From: Peptoniphilus gorbachii
GTDB taxonomy: Bacteria > Bacillota > Clostridia > Tissierellales > Peptoniphilaceae
Direction of reading: 5' to 3'
DNA length: 64,000 bases
NCBI RefSeq assembly: GCF_016908115.1
Contig: NZ_JAFBDH010000001.1
Coordinates: 248,001-312,000, forward strand
Part shown: positions 54,627 to 63,350 of the stretch, piece after piece
How positions within the stretch are numbered: the first letter of the stretch is position 1
How the letters are laid out: the number at the start of each line of letters is the position of its first letter
Made by a program: the position numbers and the translations under genes
Notes under the pieces: generated by a model
What the model was told of the DNA's origin: nothing
What the model saw: the letters and a program-made list of their open reading frames with translations, nothing else
Database searches by the model: none

Positions 54627-55211
54627 TTACAATTTAGAAAGTTTATCTCGAAGATTTTTTAAAGCTCTTGATCTATGACTAATTTCATTTTTTTCTTCGT
54701 GACTCATCTCAGCAAAAGTTTTATCAAAACCTTCTGGTATAAAGATGCTGTCATAGCCAAATCCATTTTCTCCCTTTTCTTCAAGAGAAATTTTTCCAGG
54801 ACAAACTCCCTCTATAGGAATAATATTTTTTTCTTCGTCAATTAAAATTATTTCTGTCTTAAAATATGCACTTCTGTCATCTTTATCTTTAAGATTATTT
54901 AATAGTTTTTCTCTATTTTTTTTATCGTCATGTTCTGATGCATATCTTGCAGAGTGAACTCCTGGTTCGCCAGCAAGGGCATTAACAAATAAACCTGTAT
55001 CATCTGCTAGAACTGCACAGTCAACTCTTTCTGCCATGGCAGAGGCTTTCTTTAGAGCATTGTCATATAAGGTGTCTCCATCTTCAATAACTTCAAAATC
55101 CATGCCATCTATATCAGACTTTCCATAAATTTTTACATCAATATCTTCTAAAATTTCTCTTATTTCTCTTAACTTATTTTTGTTGTCTGTCGATAAAACA
55201 ATCTTCCTCAT
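54627..55211 (-). CDS. rdgB: XTP/dITP diphosphatase (RdgB/HAM1)
   Basis: The 194-residue protein has STDNKNKLREIREIL, VLADDTGLFVNAL with the metal site, GFGYDSIFIPEG and MSHEEKNEISHRSRALKNL, the full HAM1 signature. It removes inosine- and xanthosine-triphosphate from the pool. The ATG overlaps the rph stop by four bases. Confidence 0.97.
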   Translation of the reverse strand: MRKIVLSTDNKNKLREIREILEDIDVKIYGKSDIDGMDFEVIEDGDTLYDNALKKASAMAERVDCAVLADDTGLFVNALAGEPGVHSARYASEHDDKKNREKLLNNLKDKDDRSAYFKTEIILIDEEKNIIPIEGVCPGKISLEEKGENGFGYDSIFIPEGFDKTFAEMSHEEKNEISHRSRALKNLRDKLSKL

Positions 55212-55924
55212 ATATATTGCTCCAATATTTCAAAATATCTAAATATATCTTCTATGCCTCTTTTTGCACCCTTTAAAAATTCATTTAATTCATCAATGGT
55301 AAAAGTGTCTCCTTCACCTGTTCCTTGAATTTCAATTAGTTCAAATTTGTCATTCATGACAACATTTAAATCAACATCGGCATTGGAATCTTCTTTAAAA
55401 TCTAAATCAACTAAATTTATTCCATTTACTTTTCCAACGCTTATTGCAGCTACCTTAGATTTCATTGGATCTTCTTCAAATTTTCCACTTTCTAGTGCTT
55501 TTTTTACTGCAATTTTTAAGGCAATGTAAGACCCTGTAATAGATGCTGTTCTAGTTCCGCCATCAGCAGATATTACATCGCAGTCAATCCAAATTGTTCT
55601 TTCGCCAATTTTATCTAAATCTATTGAAGACCTGAGTGATCTTCCAATTAATCTTGAAATCTCGCTGCTTCTTCCATCAAGCTTACCCTTAGATATGTCT
55701 CTTACTTTCCTAGTTGGTGTTGATCCAGGAAGCATAGAATACTCACTTGATAGCCAGCCTTTGTTCTTACCTCTTAAAAATGTTGGAACTTTATTTTCAA
55801 TCATGGCTGTACAAATAACTTTTGTATCTCCACATTCAATTAAGACCGAACCATCTGGGTGTTCCAGATAATTTGGTCTTATTTTAATTTCTCTTATTTC
55901 GTCGTTTTGTCTATCTTCTCTCAT
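55208..55924 (-). CDS. rph: Ribonuclease PH
   Basis: Start at the ATG at 55924 (AAAGGGA site); a further ATG at 55939 overlaps the amidase stop. About 238 residues with REDRQNDEIREIKI, GSVLIECGDTKVICTAMIE, GWLSSEYSMLPGST and IWIDCDVISADGGTRTASI, the RNase PH core. It trims tRNA 3' ends with phosphate. Pairing with rdgB is common in Firmicutes. Confidence 0.96.
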   Translation of the reverse strand: MREDRQNDEIREIKIRPNYLEHPDGSVLIECGDTKVICTAMIENKVPTFLRGKNKGWLSSEYSMLPGSTPTRKVRDISKGKLDGRSSEISRLIGRSLRSSIDLDKIGERTIWIDCDVISADGGTRTASITGSYIALKIAVKKALESGKFEEDPMKSKVAAISVGKVNGINLVDLDFKEDSNADVDLNVVMNDKFELIEIQGTGEGDTFTIDELNEFLKGAKRGIEDIFRYFEILEQYI

Positions 55925-55935
55925 AATTCCCTTTC

Positions 55936-57255
55936 TCATTTAATAACATAGCTATTCATGTAGTCTTCTATACCATTATAGATGCCTTTAGCTAATTTAT
56001 CAATGTAGTCAGGATCCTTAATATTTTCTAAATCACTTTCGTTTGACAAAAATCCTAACTCAACAAGGGCGGAAACATTTTTTGTTTTATTTAACACAAT
56101 TATAGCTGGTGTATTTTTAATTCCACGATCCACTGCTCCAGTTTCCCTGATGAGTGCCTTTTGTAAACAATTAGCAAAATGTTTTTGAACAGTATCTTTA
56201 ATTGCAATATTTTTTTCAGATGCATAAAGAACTTCTATACCTTTTGCACTAGAGTTATCAGAACTATTGAAGTGAATTGACAAGAATAAATCTGCATTGT
56301 TATCATTTGACACAGAGGCTCTATCTAATAATTTGATGTATTCATCTCTTGTCCTTGTAATTCTTGCATTGATTTCAGAATTTTCATTTAATTTTTCCAT
56401 TAAATTTTCTGCAACCAATAAACTTAAATCTTTTTCATAAGTATAACCATCGACAGCAATTGCACCAGAATCCTTGCCACCGTGACCAGGATCTATTACA
56501 ATATTTAGCTTGCCATTAATTTCAATCTTATCTTTTATAACTCTATTCTTCTTTTCTTTAAGGTCAAGATCTGCCTCTTCAAAAATTTTGTCTTCATTAC
56601 CTTTATTGATTTGATTTTTTATATTTTTAGTTTCTTTTTTTTCAACGTTTGATTGGAAAAAATTGTCATTAAAAATTGATTTTGAATTAACTTTTGAGTT
56701 TTTTGAATTTTTAGTTTTTTTCTTATTGTTTTTGTCCTTATTTATTTTATCTTCAACTATGGAATCTGTTTTTTCAGTGCTGATTTCTGCTCTTACTTTA
56801 TCATTGTTCCAATCAACATTGTAACCAAAAGTCTCAGATATAAATCTAAGAGGTACCATTGTTTTAGTTTCTTTTCTTGGCTTACTATATAAGGCAAGTT
56901 GTGGTGCTTGCGCACGGTCTAATTCAATTTTTTTGTCATTAACTGTAACCTTTGAATTGTCAATTTGCATATTTATAACATCACCATTTAAGGTAATCTT
57001 TATGCTTTTATCCTTTCCATTCCACTTTACATCGGCACCAAGTTTTTCTGTAATTTCTCTTATTGGTACAAAAGTTCTTCCCTCTTTTACATAAGGAGAA
57101 AAATCTGTTTTTAATGAATCTTCATTAATTAGTACTCCTGCTTCTTTTACTTTGTAGTCTTTATTTCCTATACTTACATTAAAAGTATTTGCAGCAAAAA
57201 CTGGAGTAATTAACATTGATATAAACAAAATTGATATTTTAATAATTTTTTTCAT
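55936..57255 (-). CDS. Secreted N-acetylmuramoyl-L-alanine amidase with stalk domains
   Basis: The 439-residue protein has a signal peptide (about 1-21, ending VFAA), two copper-amine-oxidase-like stalk repeats (EGRTFVPIREITEKLGADVKW and TKTMVPLRFISETFGYNVDW, about 28-155), a Lys/Asn-rich linker (about 160-245) and an Amidase_3 domain with zinc/catalytic residues in IDPGHGGKDSG, YEKDLSL, SIHFNSS and ALVELGFLSN. It cleaves the peptidoglycan sugar-peptide bond. Confidence 0.95.
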   Translation of the reverse strand: MKKIIKISILFISMLITPVFAANTFNVSIGNKDYKVKEAGVLINEDSLKTDFSPYVKEGRTFVPIREITEKLGADVKWNGKDKSIKITLNGDVINMQIDNSKVTVNDKKIELDRAQAPQLALYSKPRKETKTMVPLRFISETFGYNVDWNNDKVRAEISTEKTDSIVEDKINKDKNNKKKTKNSKNSKVNSKSIFNDNFFQSNVEKKETKNIKNQINKGNEDKIFEEADLDLKEKKNRVIKDKIEINGKLNIVIDPGHGGKDSGAIAVDGYTYEKDLSLLVAENLMEKLNENSEINARITRTRDEYIKLLDRASVSNDNNADLFLSIHFNSSDNSSAKGIEVLYASEKNIAIKDTVQKHFANCLQKALIRETGAVDRGIKNTPAIIVLNKTKNVSALVELGFLSNESDLENIKDPDYIDKLAKGIYNGIEDYMNSYVIK

Positions 57256-57323
57256 TTAATTCACCTAGTTAAAGTTTATATATGATTAACTAATTTGTCA
57301 ACATTGTAACCAAATTGTAATAT

Positions 57324-58319
57324 TTAATCGATTACCTTGTAAAGCTCATCAGAACCTGGTTCAGAAAGAATTAATATTTGGTCATTAGCTATTACTTGAG
57401 TGGATTTTTCTTCAGTAACTTCTCCAATCTCACTTATTTTTATTCCATTTTTTTCTGCTTCATTTTTAAAATCTTTATACTTATCTTTATCAAAAATCAT
57501 GAGCATACTTCCACTTGAAATAAGTCTCATTGGATCAATTCCATAAAATTCTGCAATTTTATTTGTCTCATCAAGAAGAGGTATATCATCATAATAAATT
57601 CTTAGACCATGACCAAGAGCAACTCCTGTTTCCCAAAGTGCGCCATAAAGACCTCCTTCAGTTATATCATGCATATGCTTTACTCCATATTTTGAAGCAA
57701 GTCTTGATTCTTTTAGAACAGAAATATCTTGTGAAAGAGATTTTGCAAATTCTAATTCTTTTTGAGATAAAATTTCTTTAACTTCATCTTTTTCATTAGA
57801 AATAATACTTGTGCCTTCTATACCTACATATTTAGATACAGCTATAACATCTCCAGCTTTAATACTTTTTATATCTGGCATATTTTTTTTATTAACCCTT
57901 CCTAAAACAGTTGTTGAAATTAAAATTTTATTTACTGCATCAGTTATTTCTGTGTGACCTCCAATTATATCTACATTTAATTTTTTTGCTGTATTATTAG
58001 CATCTTCAATAATTTCTTTTAAGTCCTCAAGACTAGCACTTGGTGGAATTAAAACTGTCATTAAAAGACCAACTGGATCAGCGCATTGGCAGCTTACGTC
58101 GTTTACAGAAACATTTATTGCAAGGGAACCAATATTTTTTGATGCCCCTGTTATTGGATCTGTTGAAGCTACAATTAAATCTCCAGCAAAATCCATAACA
58201 GCACAATCTAGTCCAGTTCCACTTTTTACTATTACTTCTTCTCTATTTGAACTTAATTTGTTAAAAATATATTTTTCTAACAATTCAGTTTTTAATTTTC
58301 CTATTTCCAAATTTAACAC
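57324..58319 (-). CDS. AIR synthase-related (HypE-like) protein
   Basis: The 331-residue protein has the PurM/HypE fold: LDCAVMDF, an ATP-binding NVSVNDVSCQCADPVGLLMTVLIP region, IIGGHTEITDAV and MHDITEGGLYGALWETGVAL. It resembles HypE (hydrogenase maturation) but ends in YKVID without the C-terminal Cys that HypE needs for carbamoylation, and no hyp genes lie nearby. Probably an ATP-dependent enzyme of another, unassigned type. Confidence 0.8.
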   Translation of the reverse strand: MLNLEIGKLKTELLEKYIFNKLSSNREEVIVKSGTGLDCAVMDFAGDLIVASTDPITGASKNIGSLAINVSVNDVSCQCADPVGLLMTVLIPPSASLEDLKEIIEDANNTAKKLNVDIIGGHTEITDAVNKILISTTVLGRVNKKNMPDIKSIKAGDVIAVSKYVGIEGTSIISNEKDEVKEILSQKELEFAKSLSQDISVLKESRLASKYGVKHMHDITEGGLYGALWETGVALGHGLRIYYDDIPLLDETNKIAEFYGIDPMRLISSGSMLMIFDKDKYKDFKNEAEKNGIKISEIGEVTEEKSTQVIANDQILILSEPGSDELYKVID

Positions 58320-58336
58320 CCCATAGAATTTTACAA

Positions 58337-58945
58337 TTATTTTATCTGTATTTCAAATTTATAAAATCCATTTTCCTTATAGAAATTTTTACTTAAAATA
58401 TTTATGTCAGAAAAGACCTTGTTAAAATAGTCTTCGTCTTTAACAATTCCATTAACTATCATCTTTCCATTGTCAAAATAATAATTTGTAATAATTAAAT
58501 CCTTATCTTCTAATTTTTGAATTTCAGAAATTTTATCAATAAAAATTTTATTTCTCTCTTGAAATTTATCACTTGATGTATCAATTTCTTCTACTTCTTC
58601 ATTTTTTACATCTTTAATATCTTTTAAACTTATTTCATTTTCTTTTTTTAGATTAAAATAATATAGTACATTAAAAAATATTATAGCTGCCATGGCAAGG
58701 GCAAGAATCAAATTAATTGGGTTTTTCTTTTTCCTTATATTTTTTTCTTTTTTCTCTCTTTTTATAGAAGCTTTATTATGGATACCTACTTCTAATATTT
58801 TATATTTTAAATTGCTATAGGATAATAGTGCATCTTTAATTTCCTTTGAATCGCAAATATTTCCAAATAAATATACTTCTTCACCTTTAGAAAAATTTTC
58901 CATTTCTTTTATGTGATTTATAAAATAATTAATGTATCTAAACAA
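58337..58945 (-). CDS. PilN-like pilus assembly protein (possibly carrying the end of PilM)
   Basis: Start taken as TTG at 58945, behind GACGAGG, giving 202 residues. About residues 10-55 (GEEVYLFGNICDSKEIKDALLSYSNLKYKILEV) look like the C-terminal lobe of PilM. They are followed by a basic segment, one membrane span (about 77-99) and a periplasmic-type domain (about 125-202) as in PilN. Alternatively it continues the previous gene after a one-base slip at A7 (58944-58950). ATG 58981 is possible but lacks a binding site. Confidence 0.6.
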   Translation of the reverse strand: MFRYINYFINHIKEMENFSKGEEVYLFGNICDSKEIKDALLSYSNLKYKILEVGIHNKASIKREKKEKNIRKKKNPINLILALAMAAIIFFNVLYYFNLKKENEISLKDIKDVKNEEVEEIDTSSDKFQERNKIFIDKISEIQKLEDKDLIITNYYFDNGKMIVNGIVKDEDYFNKVFSDINILSKNFYKENGFYKFEIQIK

Positions 58946-59621
58946 AAAAATCCTCGTCAATTTTTGTTTCTTCTGGGTCATATCGAAGGTTTATTATGTT
59001 ACTTGCATTTTCTTCTTCCAAATTGTTGTCATCAATTAATTTTTCTATATTCTCGTCGTAAATCTTTTTATAGAAATTTACAAGATTATTTTTTACAGAC
59101 ATAAATTTTATATATCTTGGATTAATCTCAAGGAATTTTCCATCTTTTTTTATGGACTGTGCTTCTGGAATTATTTCAAAGTTTTTTATTTCTAATTTAT
59201 CCAAAACTTCCCTTAATTTTAAAATTAATTTCCTAGGAACTAAATCAATGGATAAATTTAAAATTTTATTTTCTTTTTCATAGTCGTAAAAAATTTCATA
59301 GTCTGATAAATCAAAATCCCCATAATCTTCAAGTTCTAAGGCGAGAAAATCTTTTATCTCACTATCATCGATTTCAGGAATTTTATAATTTATGTGAATA
59401 AAAGAAGAAGAGCCAAATATTAAAATTAAATTATCATTCTTCTCAAAATCTATTTTTTCTAAAATTTTACTAAACTTATAGAAAAAATGATGATAATCTA
59501 AAATTTCTCCATCCCTAAAAATTTTATAAGGTAAGGAAATATTTAACTCTTCTTTCTTATTTGTATTTATTTTTATTAAACCGTCATTAATTATAATTTT
59601 TGTAATATTTTTTTGAAACAT
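58938..59621 (-). CDS. pilM: PilM-like actin-fold pilus assembly protein, short
   Basis: The 227-residue protein starts with ITKIIINDGLIKI (actin-like strand pair) and has the PilM block INYKIPEIDDSEIKDFLALELEDY (about 79-102). PilM usually has about 350 residues; the last lobe is missing here and seems to lie at the start of the next frame. It would sit on the inner face of the membrane and hold PilN. Low conservation, so the call leans on context (pilB, pilC, pilin, peptidase upstream). Confidence 0.7.
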   Translation of the reverse strand: MFQKNITKIIINDGLIKINTNKKEELNISLPYKIFRDGEILDYHHFFYKFSKILEKIDFEKNDNLILIFGSSSFIHINYKIPEIDDSEIKDFLALELEDYGDFDLSDYEIFYDYEKENKILNLSIDLVPRKLILKLREVLDKLEIKNFEIIPEAQSIKKDGKFLEINPRYIKFMSVKNNLVNFYKKIYDENIEKLIDDNNLEEENASNIINLRYDPEETKIDEDFFV

Positions 59622-59624
59622 GTT

Positions 59625-60365
59625 TCACCTGTACAATATGAAAATAATAATTGCTATGCTAATAAAGGGTCCAAAGGCAATTGAATCTTTAAAATTCTTT
59701 TTCTTTAATAAAATTAAAATTATAGAAAAAACTGCTCCTATAACAAAGGCATCTTTAAATATTATAAAAGCATCTAAAATATTATTTGCAAAAATTCCCA
59801 TAATAAAGGAATAAAGTACATCGCCAAATCCCATCATTCCTGTAAATTTATATAAGGCATAAAAAATCATTCCCATGCCAAGGGAGAATTTTAAGGAGTT
59901 AAAAATATTTTCTCCTAAAAATAATTTTAAAAGTAAAGTAAAAATTAAAATTATTAAGAGGTCTAGATTATAAATAAATCCAATTTTGTAATCTATTATT
60001 CCAATAAAAGTTGCCACTGTAATTATTCCAATAAGTAAAAAACTTTGGATAGACAAATCATATTTTAAAAAAGCAAAAACTGAGAGGCTTGAAATTAAAA
60101 TTTCAGCTAAAAATTTATCTTTCCCAATTTTTTCTCCACAAGTTTTACACTTTCCGCCAAGAAAAATATAAGAAAAGACTGGTATTAATTCATAAAACTT
60201 TAAATTCCTATGGCAGGAGTCGCAGTGACTTCTCTCCCATATAAAATTTTCATTTTTTTCTCTTCTCATGATAAAAACATCATAAAAGGATGCCAAGGAA
60301 CCTCCCAGCATAAAAATTAAAAAGCCTATAAAAAGTTTGTAAAAATTACTTTCCATTTTCTTCAA
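59625..60365 (-). CDS. pilD: Prepilin peptidase (PilD/ComC-like)
   Basis: The 246-residue aspartic protease has about seven membrane segments, an N-terminal domain with two Cys pairs (CDSC, CKTC, about 48-75) and the active aspartates in GIIDYKIG and FGDVLY. It cleaves and methylates prepilins. Its start overlaps the pilin gene by 20 bases, and the substrate gene is directly upstream. Confidence 0.95.
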   Translation of the reverse strand: MKKMESNFYKLFIGFLIFMLGGSLASFYDVFIMRREKNENFIWERSHCDSCHRNLKFYELIPVFSYIFLGGKCKTCGEKIGKDKFLAEILISSLSVFAFLKYDLSIQSFLLIGIITVATFIGIIDYKIGFIYNLDLLIILIFTLLLKLFLGENIFNSLKFSLGMGMIFYALYKFTGMMGFGDVLYSFIMGIFANNILDAFIIFKDAFVIGAVFSIILILLKKKNFKDSIAFGPFISIAIIIFILYR

Positions 60366-60729
60366 CTAAAGATTTCCCTGAAACTTTTATCATTCCTGGC
60401 TTAACTTCCACATCGCCGTCATCAGTTGCAGTTACTGTAAAATCTTTTGCGCCACTTAAATGTTTCGCAGGCTTAGGAATTTTTCCTCCTTCAAGGTATG
60501 GCTTCAAAGCTTTAAGAGAAAGATCATTTTTTACATCAGGATGATCAATTAAGTATAAAATACCTGCACTCTTTAAAACTTTTACATTAGAATTGTGGGC
60601 AGCTGCCTCGGCTGCAAGATTTGCTGTGCTGTACTTCATAGCTGCAATTGAAATTAAAATTGCTATAATTGCTATTACTATTACAAGTTCAATAAGCGTA
60701 AAACCTCTTTGTCTTTTTTTTAATTTCAT
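60346..60729 (-). CDS. Type IV (pseudo)pilin
   Basis: The 127-residue protein has a short basic leader (MKLKKRQRG), a class III cleavage site before FTLIELVIVIAIIAILISIA with Glu5, and a soluble domain (about 30-127) without the usual C-terminal Cys pair. It would be the main or only pilin of the operon here. AGGAGG precedes the ATG. Confidence 0.94.
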   Translation of the reverse strand: MKLKKRQRGFTLIELVIVIAIIAILISIAAMKYSTANLAAEAAAHNSNVKVLKSAGILYLIDHPDVKNDLSLKALKPYLEGGKIPKPAKHLSGAKDFTVTATDDGDVEVKPGMIKVSGKSLVEENGK

Positions 60730-60738
60730 AAAAGCCTC

Positions 60739-61908
60739 CTAAAATTGATTTACCATATCAAAAATTGGAAGTGCAATTGATAGCACTATAAATCCAATTA
60801 TCAATGCCATAAAAATTATTAAAATTGGACCAAGAATTCCAAAAAATTTCTTATTATAAGAATTTAATTCTTCTCCATAGAATTCCGACATAATTTCAAA
60901 AACTTCTTTTAAATTTGAGGATTCTTCTCCAACTCTTATCATAGAAACTAAAATTTTTGGAAATATTTTTATTTTATTTGTACTATTATAAAAAGATTCT
61001 CCAGATTTTATGTCAAATAAAATTTCTCGAAATTTCTCCTTTAAAACCACATTATCTTCCATTGATGAAATTATTTCTAAACTTCTATCAACTGTTATTC
61101 CCGCTCCTAGTAATAAATCCATATTAAAAGTAAATTTTAAACTTTTTGTCATTTTATAATATTTTGATTTTAAAAATAACTTGTGAAATGTTCTTGGATT
61201 TTTTCTGTGATAAATTAATATAATTGTCATGATAATTAATAGAATTATAATCACAAAAATATAATTTTTATACATAAAGTTTGAGAAATTTAATAATATT
61301 CTAGTTGGTAGTGGCAATAAATTGTCATTAGCAGAAAAAATTTCGCCAAAACTAGGAATTACGTTTATAATCAAAAAATTAATTACAAAAACAGAAGTAA
61401 TAAGTAGAATTATTGGATAAGCCAAGGCTTCAATTATTTTTGAATTTGTTTCTCTCTTTTTTATGTAATAATTTGACAAGGAGTTAAAAATTTTTCCAAG
61501 GCTAGATGTGTTTTCCCCAACATAAATCATATTAACTACTAAATTGGGGAAGGCTTTTGTAGCCTCTACGGATTCTGTAAGAGAAGTCCCACTTCTCAAA
61601 TTATCCCTTAGACTATTTAGAATTTTACCCTTATCTTTAGAAAATTCTGAGTTTAAAATTTCAAAGGCAGTTTCTAAACTTATCCCCGAACTTATTAAGA
61701 GAGAAAGTTCTCTAAATAGAATGTATAAATCTTCATTTTTAAATTTTCTATTAAAATCTAAGGAATTAGTAGACTCAATATTTTCTTCGATTTTTATTGG
61801 TCTTAGTCCATCTCTTTTTAAATTTTCCTTGGCATCTTTTATACTTGTGGCGTCAATATTTCCCTTTATTTTTTCACTGCCTTTAAAGGCCTTATATTTG
61901 TAAATCAT
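60739..61908 (-). CDS. pilC: Type II secretion/type IV pilus inner membrane platform (PilC)
   Basis: The 389-residue protein has two T2SSF repeats (about 60-180 and 262-385, the first with LFRELSLLISSGISLETAFEIL, the second with FTFNMDLLLGAGITVDRSLEII) and three membrane segments. It is the platform the ATPase turns or moves to build the fibre. Overlaps pilB by four bases. Confidence 0.95.
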   Translation of the reverse strand: MIYKYKAFKGSEKIKGNIDATSIKDAKENLKRDGLRPIKIEENIESTNSLDFNRKFKNEDLYILFRELSLLISSGISLETAFEILNSEFSKDKGKILNSLRDNLRSGTSLTESVEATKAFPNLVVNMIYVGENTSSLGKIFNSLSNYYIKKRETNSKIIEALAYPIILLITSVFVINFLIINVIPSFGEIFSANDNLLPLPTRILLNFSNFMYKNYIFVIIILLIIMTIILIYHRKNPRTFHKLFLKSKYYKMTKSLKFTFNMDLLLGAGITVDRSLEIISSMEDNVVLKEKFREILFDIKSGESFYNSTNKIKIFPKILVSMIRVGEESSNLKEVFEIMSEFYGEELNSYNKKFFGILGPILIIFMALIIGFIVLSIALPIFDMVNQF

Positions 61909-63347
61909 AATTCACCAACGGTATGAATGTTTTTGTAGTATTCGTCGAAACTAGTTTCGCCCTTTTCAATTAATTTTAAAATTTCACTAGAAAGTGTATT
62001 CATGCCCTTTTCTATTGCAAGGTTTTTTATGTTTTTTACATTTTCTTTTCTGCTAATCATGTCGCGAATTTCACTATCTATAATCATAATTTCAAAAACA
62101 GCAATTCTTCCCTTGTATCCTCCATTGCATTTACTACAACCCTTTGCCTTGTAAATATATTCACTGTCAATTAAAGGATTTGTGTTTTTTATTTTTTCTC
62201 TGCAATGAGGACATAGTTTTCTTATAAGTCTTTGGGAAATTACTCCAATTAAGCCAGCTGAAATTAAATAAGGCTCGATTCCCATATCAATTAGTCTTCC
62301 AATTGATGCCGGTGACGATTCTGTATGAAGAGTTGATAAAACTAAGTGCCCAGTAATAGAAGATGAAATTGCTATATGTGCAGTGTCTTCATTTCTTATT
62401 TCACCAATCATAATTTTATCAGGGTCCATTCTTAAAATTGCCTTTAATCCTTTTTCAAAGGAAAGACCTGTGTTTGGGTTGACTTCAATTTGATTTATTC
62501 CATCAATTTTATATTCAATTGGATCTTCTATTGTCATTATATTTAATTCTTCATTTTGAATTTTTCTAAGAAGTGTATATAAGGTTGAAGTTTTTCCAGA
62601 AGATGTTGGACCACAAATAAGAATAAGACCTGATGGCTGACTAATTAAACTCATAACTTTTTCATAATTATCATTAAGAAGACCAATACCTTCTGGTGTG
62701 TATGAAATTCTTTGAATATCTAAAATTCTAAGTACAATTTTTTCAGCATTTCCAGTTGGTGTTGTTGCAACTCTAATATCTATTTTTTCCTCCGAAAAAG
62801 TAAAACTAAATCTACCATCTTGAGGTAGCCTCTTTTCAGAAATATCTAATCCAGATAATATTTTTATTCTAGTCACAAGGTGAGGATAAATCTTTTTTGG
62901 AAGTTCAATTAATTTGTTTAAAGCTCCATCAATCCTTATTCTAACAACAATCTTTTCAAATCTTGGCTCAATATGAATATCGCTAGCGTTTTTCTCGATA
63001 CTTTCTCTTAAAATATAATCTAGCAAACGAACTGCTGGGGAATCTTCTTTTTCCTCATCACCTATTACTAGTAAATCTTCGTAATTTGAATTTATGTCTT
63101 CTAAAAGAAAATCTTTTTTCTCATCTTTATAAATTTTATCTAATTCTTCTAAAATTTTTTCTTTAGAACTTTCTTCTAAAATTACCTCTCTCTGTAATTT
63201 TTGTTCAAGGTTATATTTTAAAATATCATCAATATGTATAGAGTAGAAGACAAGACTATTGCCCTCTTCTCTAGCAGGAGCTATAAAATTTTTCCTACAA
63301 TAATTTTCTCCAAATATATCCTTAATTTCAAAAGAAAATTTATTCAC
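61905..63347 (-). CDS. pilB: Pilus assembly ATPase (PilB/GspE family)
   Basis: The 480-residue protein has ATPase motifs ICGPTSSGKTSTLYTLL (Walker A, about 240), IEDPIEYKIDGINQIEVN (Asp box), LRMDPDKIMIGEIRNEDTA (Walker B) and LSTLHTESS (His box), plus a four-Cys zinc site (CPHC ... CSKC, about 380-409). The N-terminal domain is short. It powers pilus or pseudopilus extension. No PilT retraction ATPase is in the window. Directly after topA. Confidence 0.95.
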   Translation of the reverse strand: MNKFSFEIKDIFGENYCRKNFIAPAREEGNSLVFYSIHIDDILKYNLEQKLQREVILEESSKEKILEELDKIYKDEKKDFLLEDINSNYEDLLVIGDEEKEDSPAVRLLDYILRESIEKNASDIHIEPRFEKIVVRIRIDGALNKLIELPKKIYPHLVTRIKILSGLDISEKRLPQDGRFSFTFSEEKIDIRVATTPTGNAEKIVLRILDIQRISYTPEGIGLLNDNYEKVMSLISQPSGLILICGPTSSGKTSTLYTLLRKIQNEELNIMTIEDPIEYKIDGINQIEVNPNTGLSFEKGLKAILRMDPDKIMIGEIRNEDTAHIAISSSITGHLVLSTLHTESSPASIGRLIDMGIEPYLISAGLIGVISQRLIRKLCPHCREKIKNTNPLIDSEYIYKAKGCSKCNGGYKGRIAVFEIMIIDSEIRDMISRKENVKNIKNLAIEKGMNTLSSEILKLIEKGETSFDEYYKNIHTVGEL

Positions 63348-63350
63348 AGC

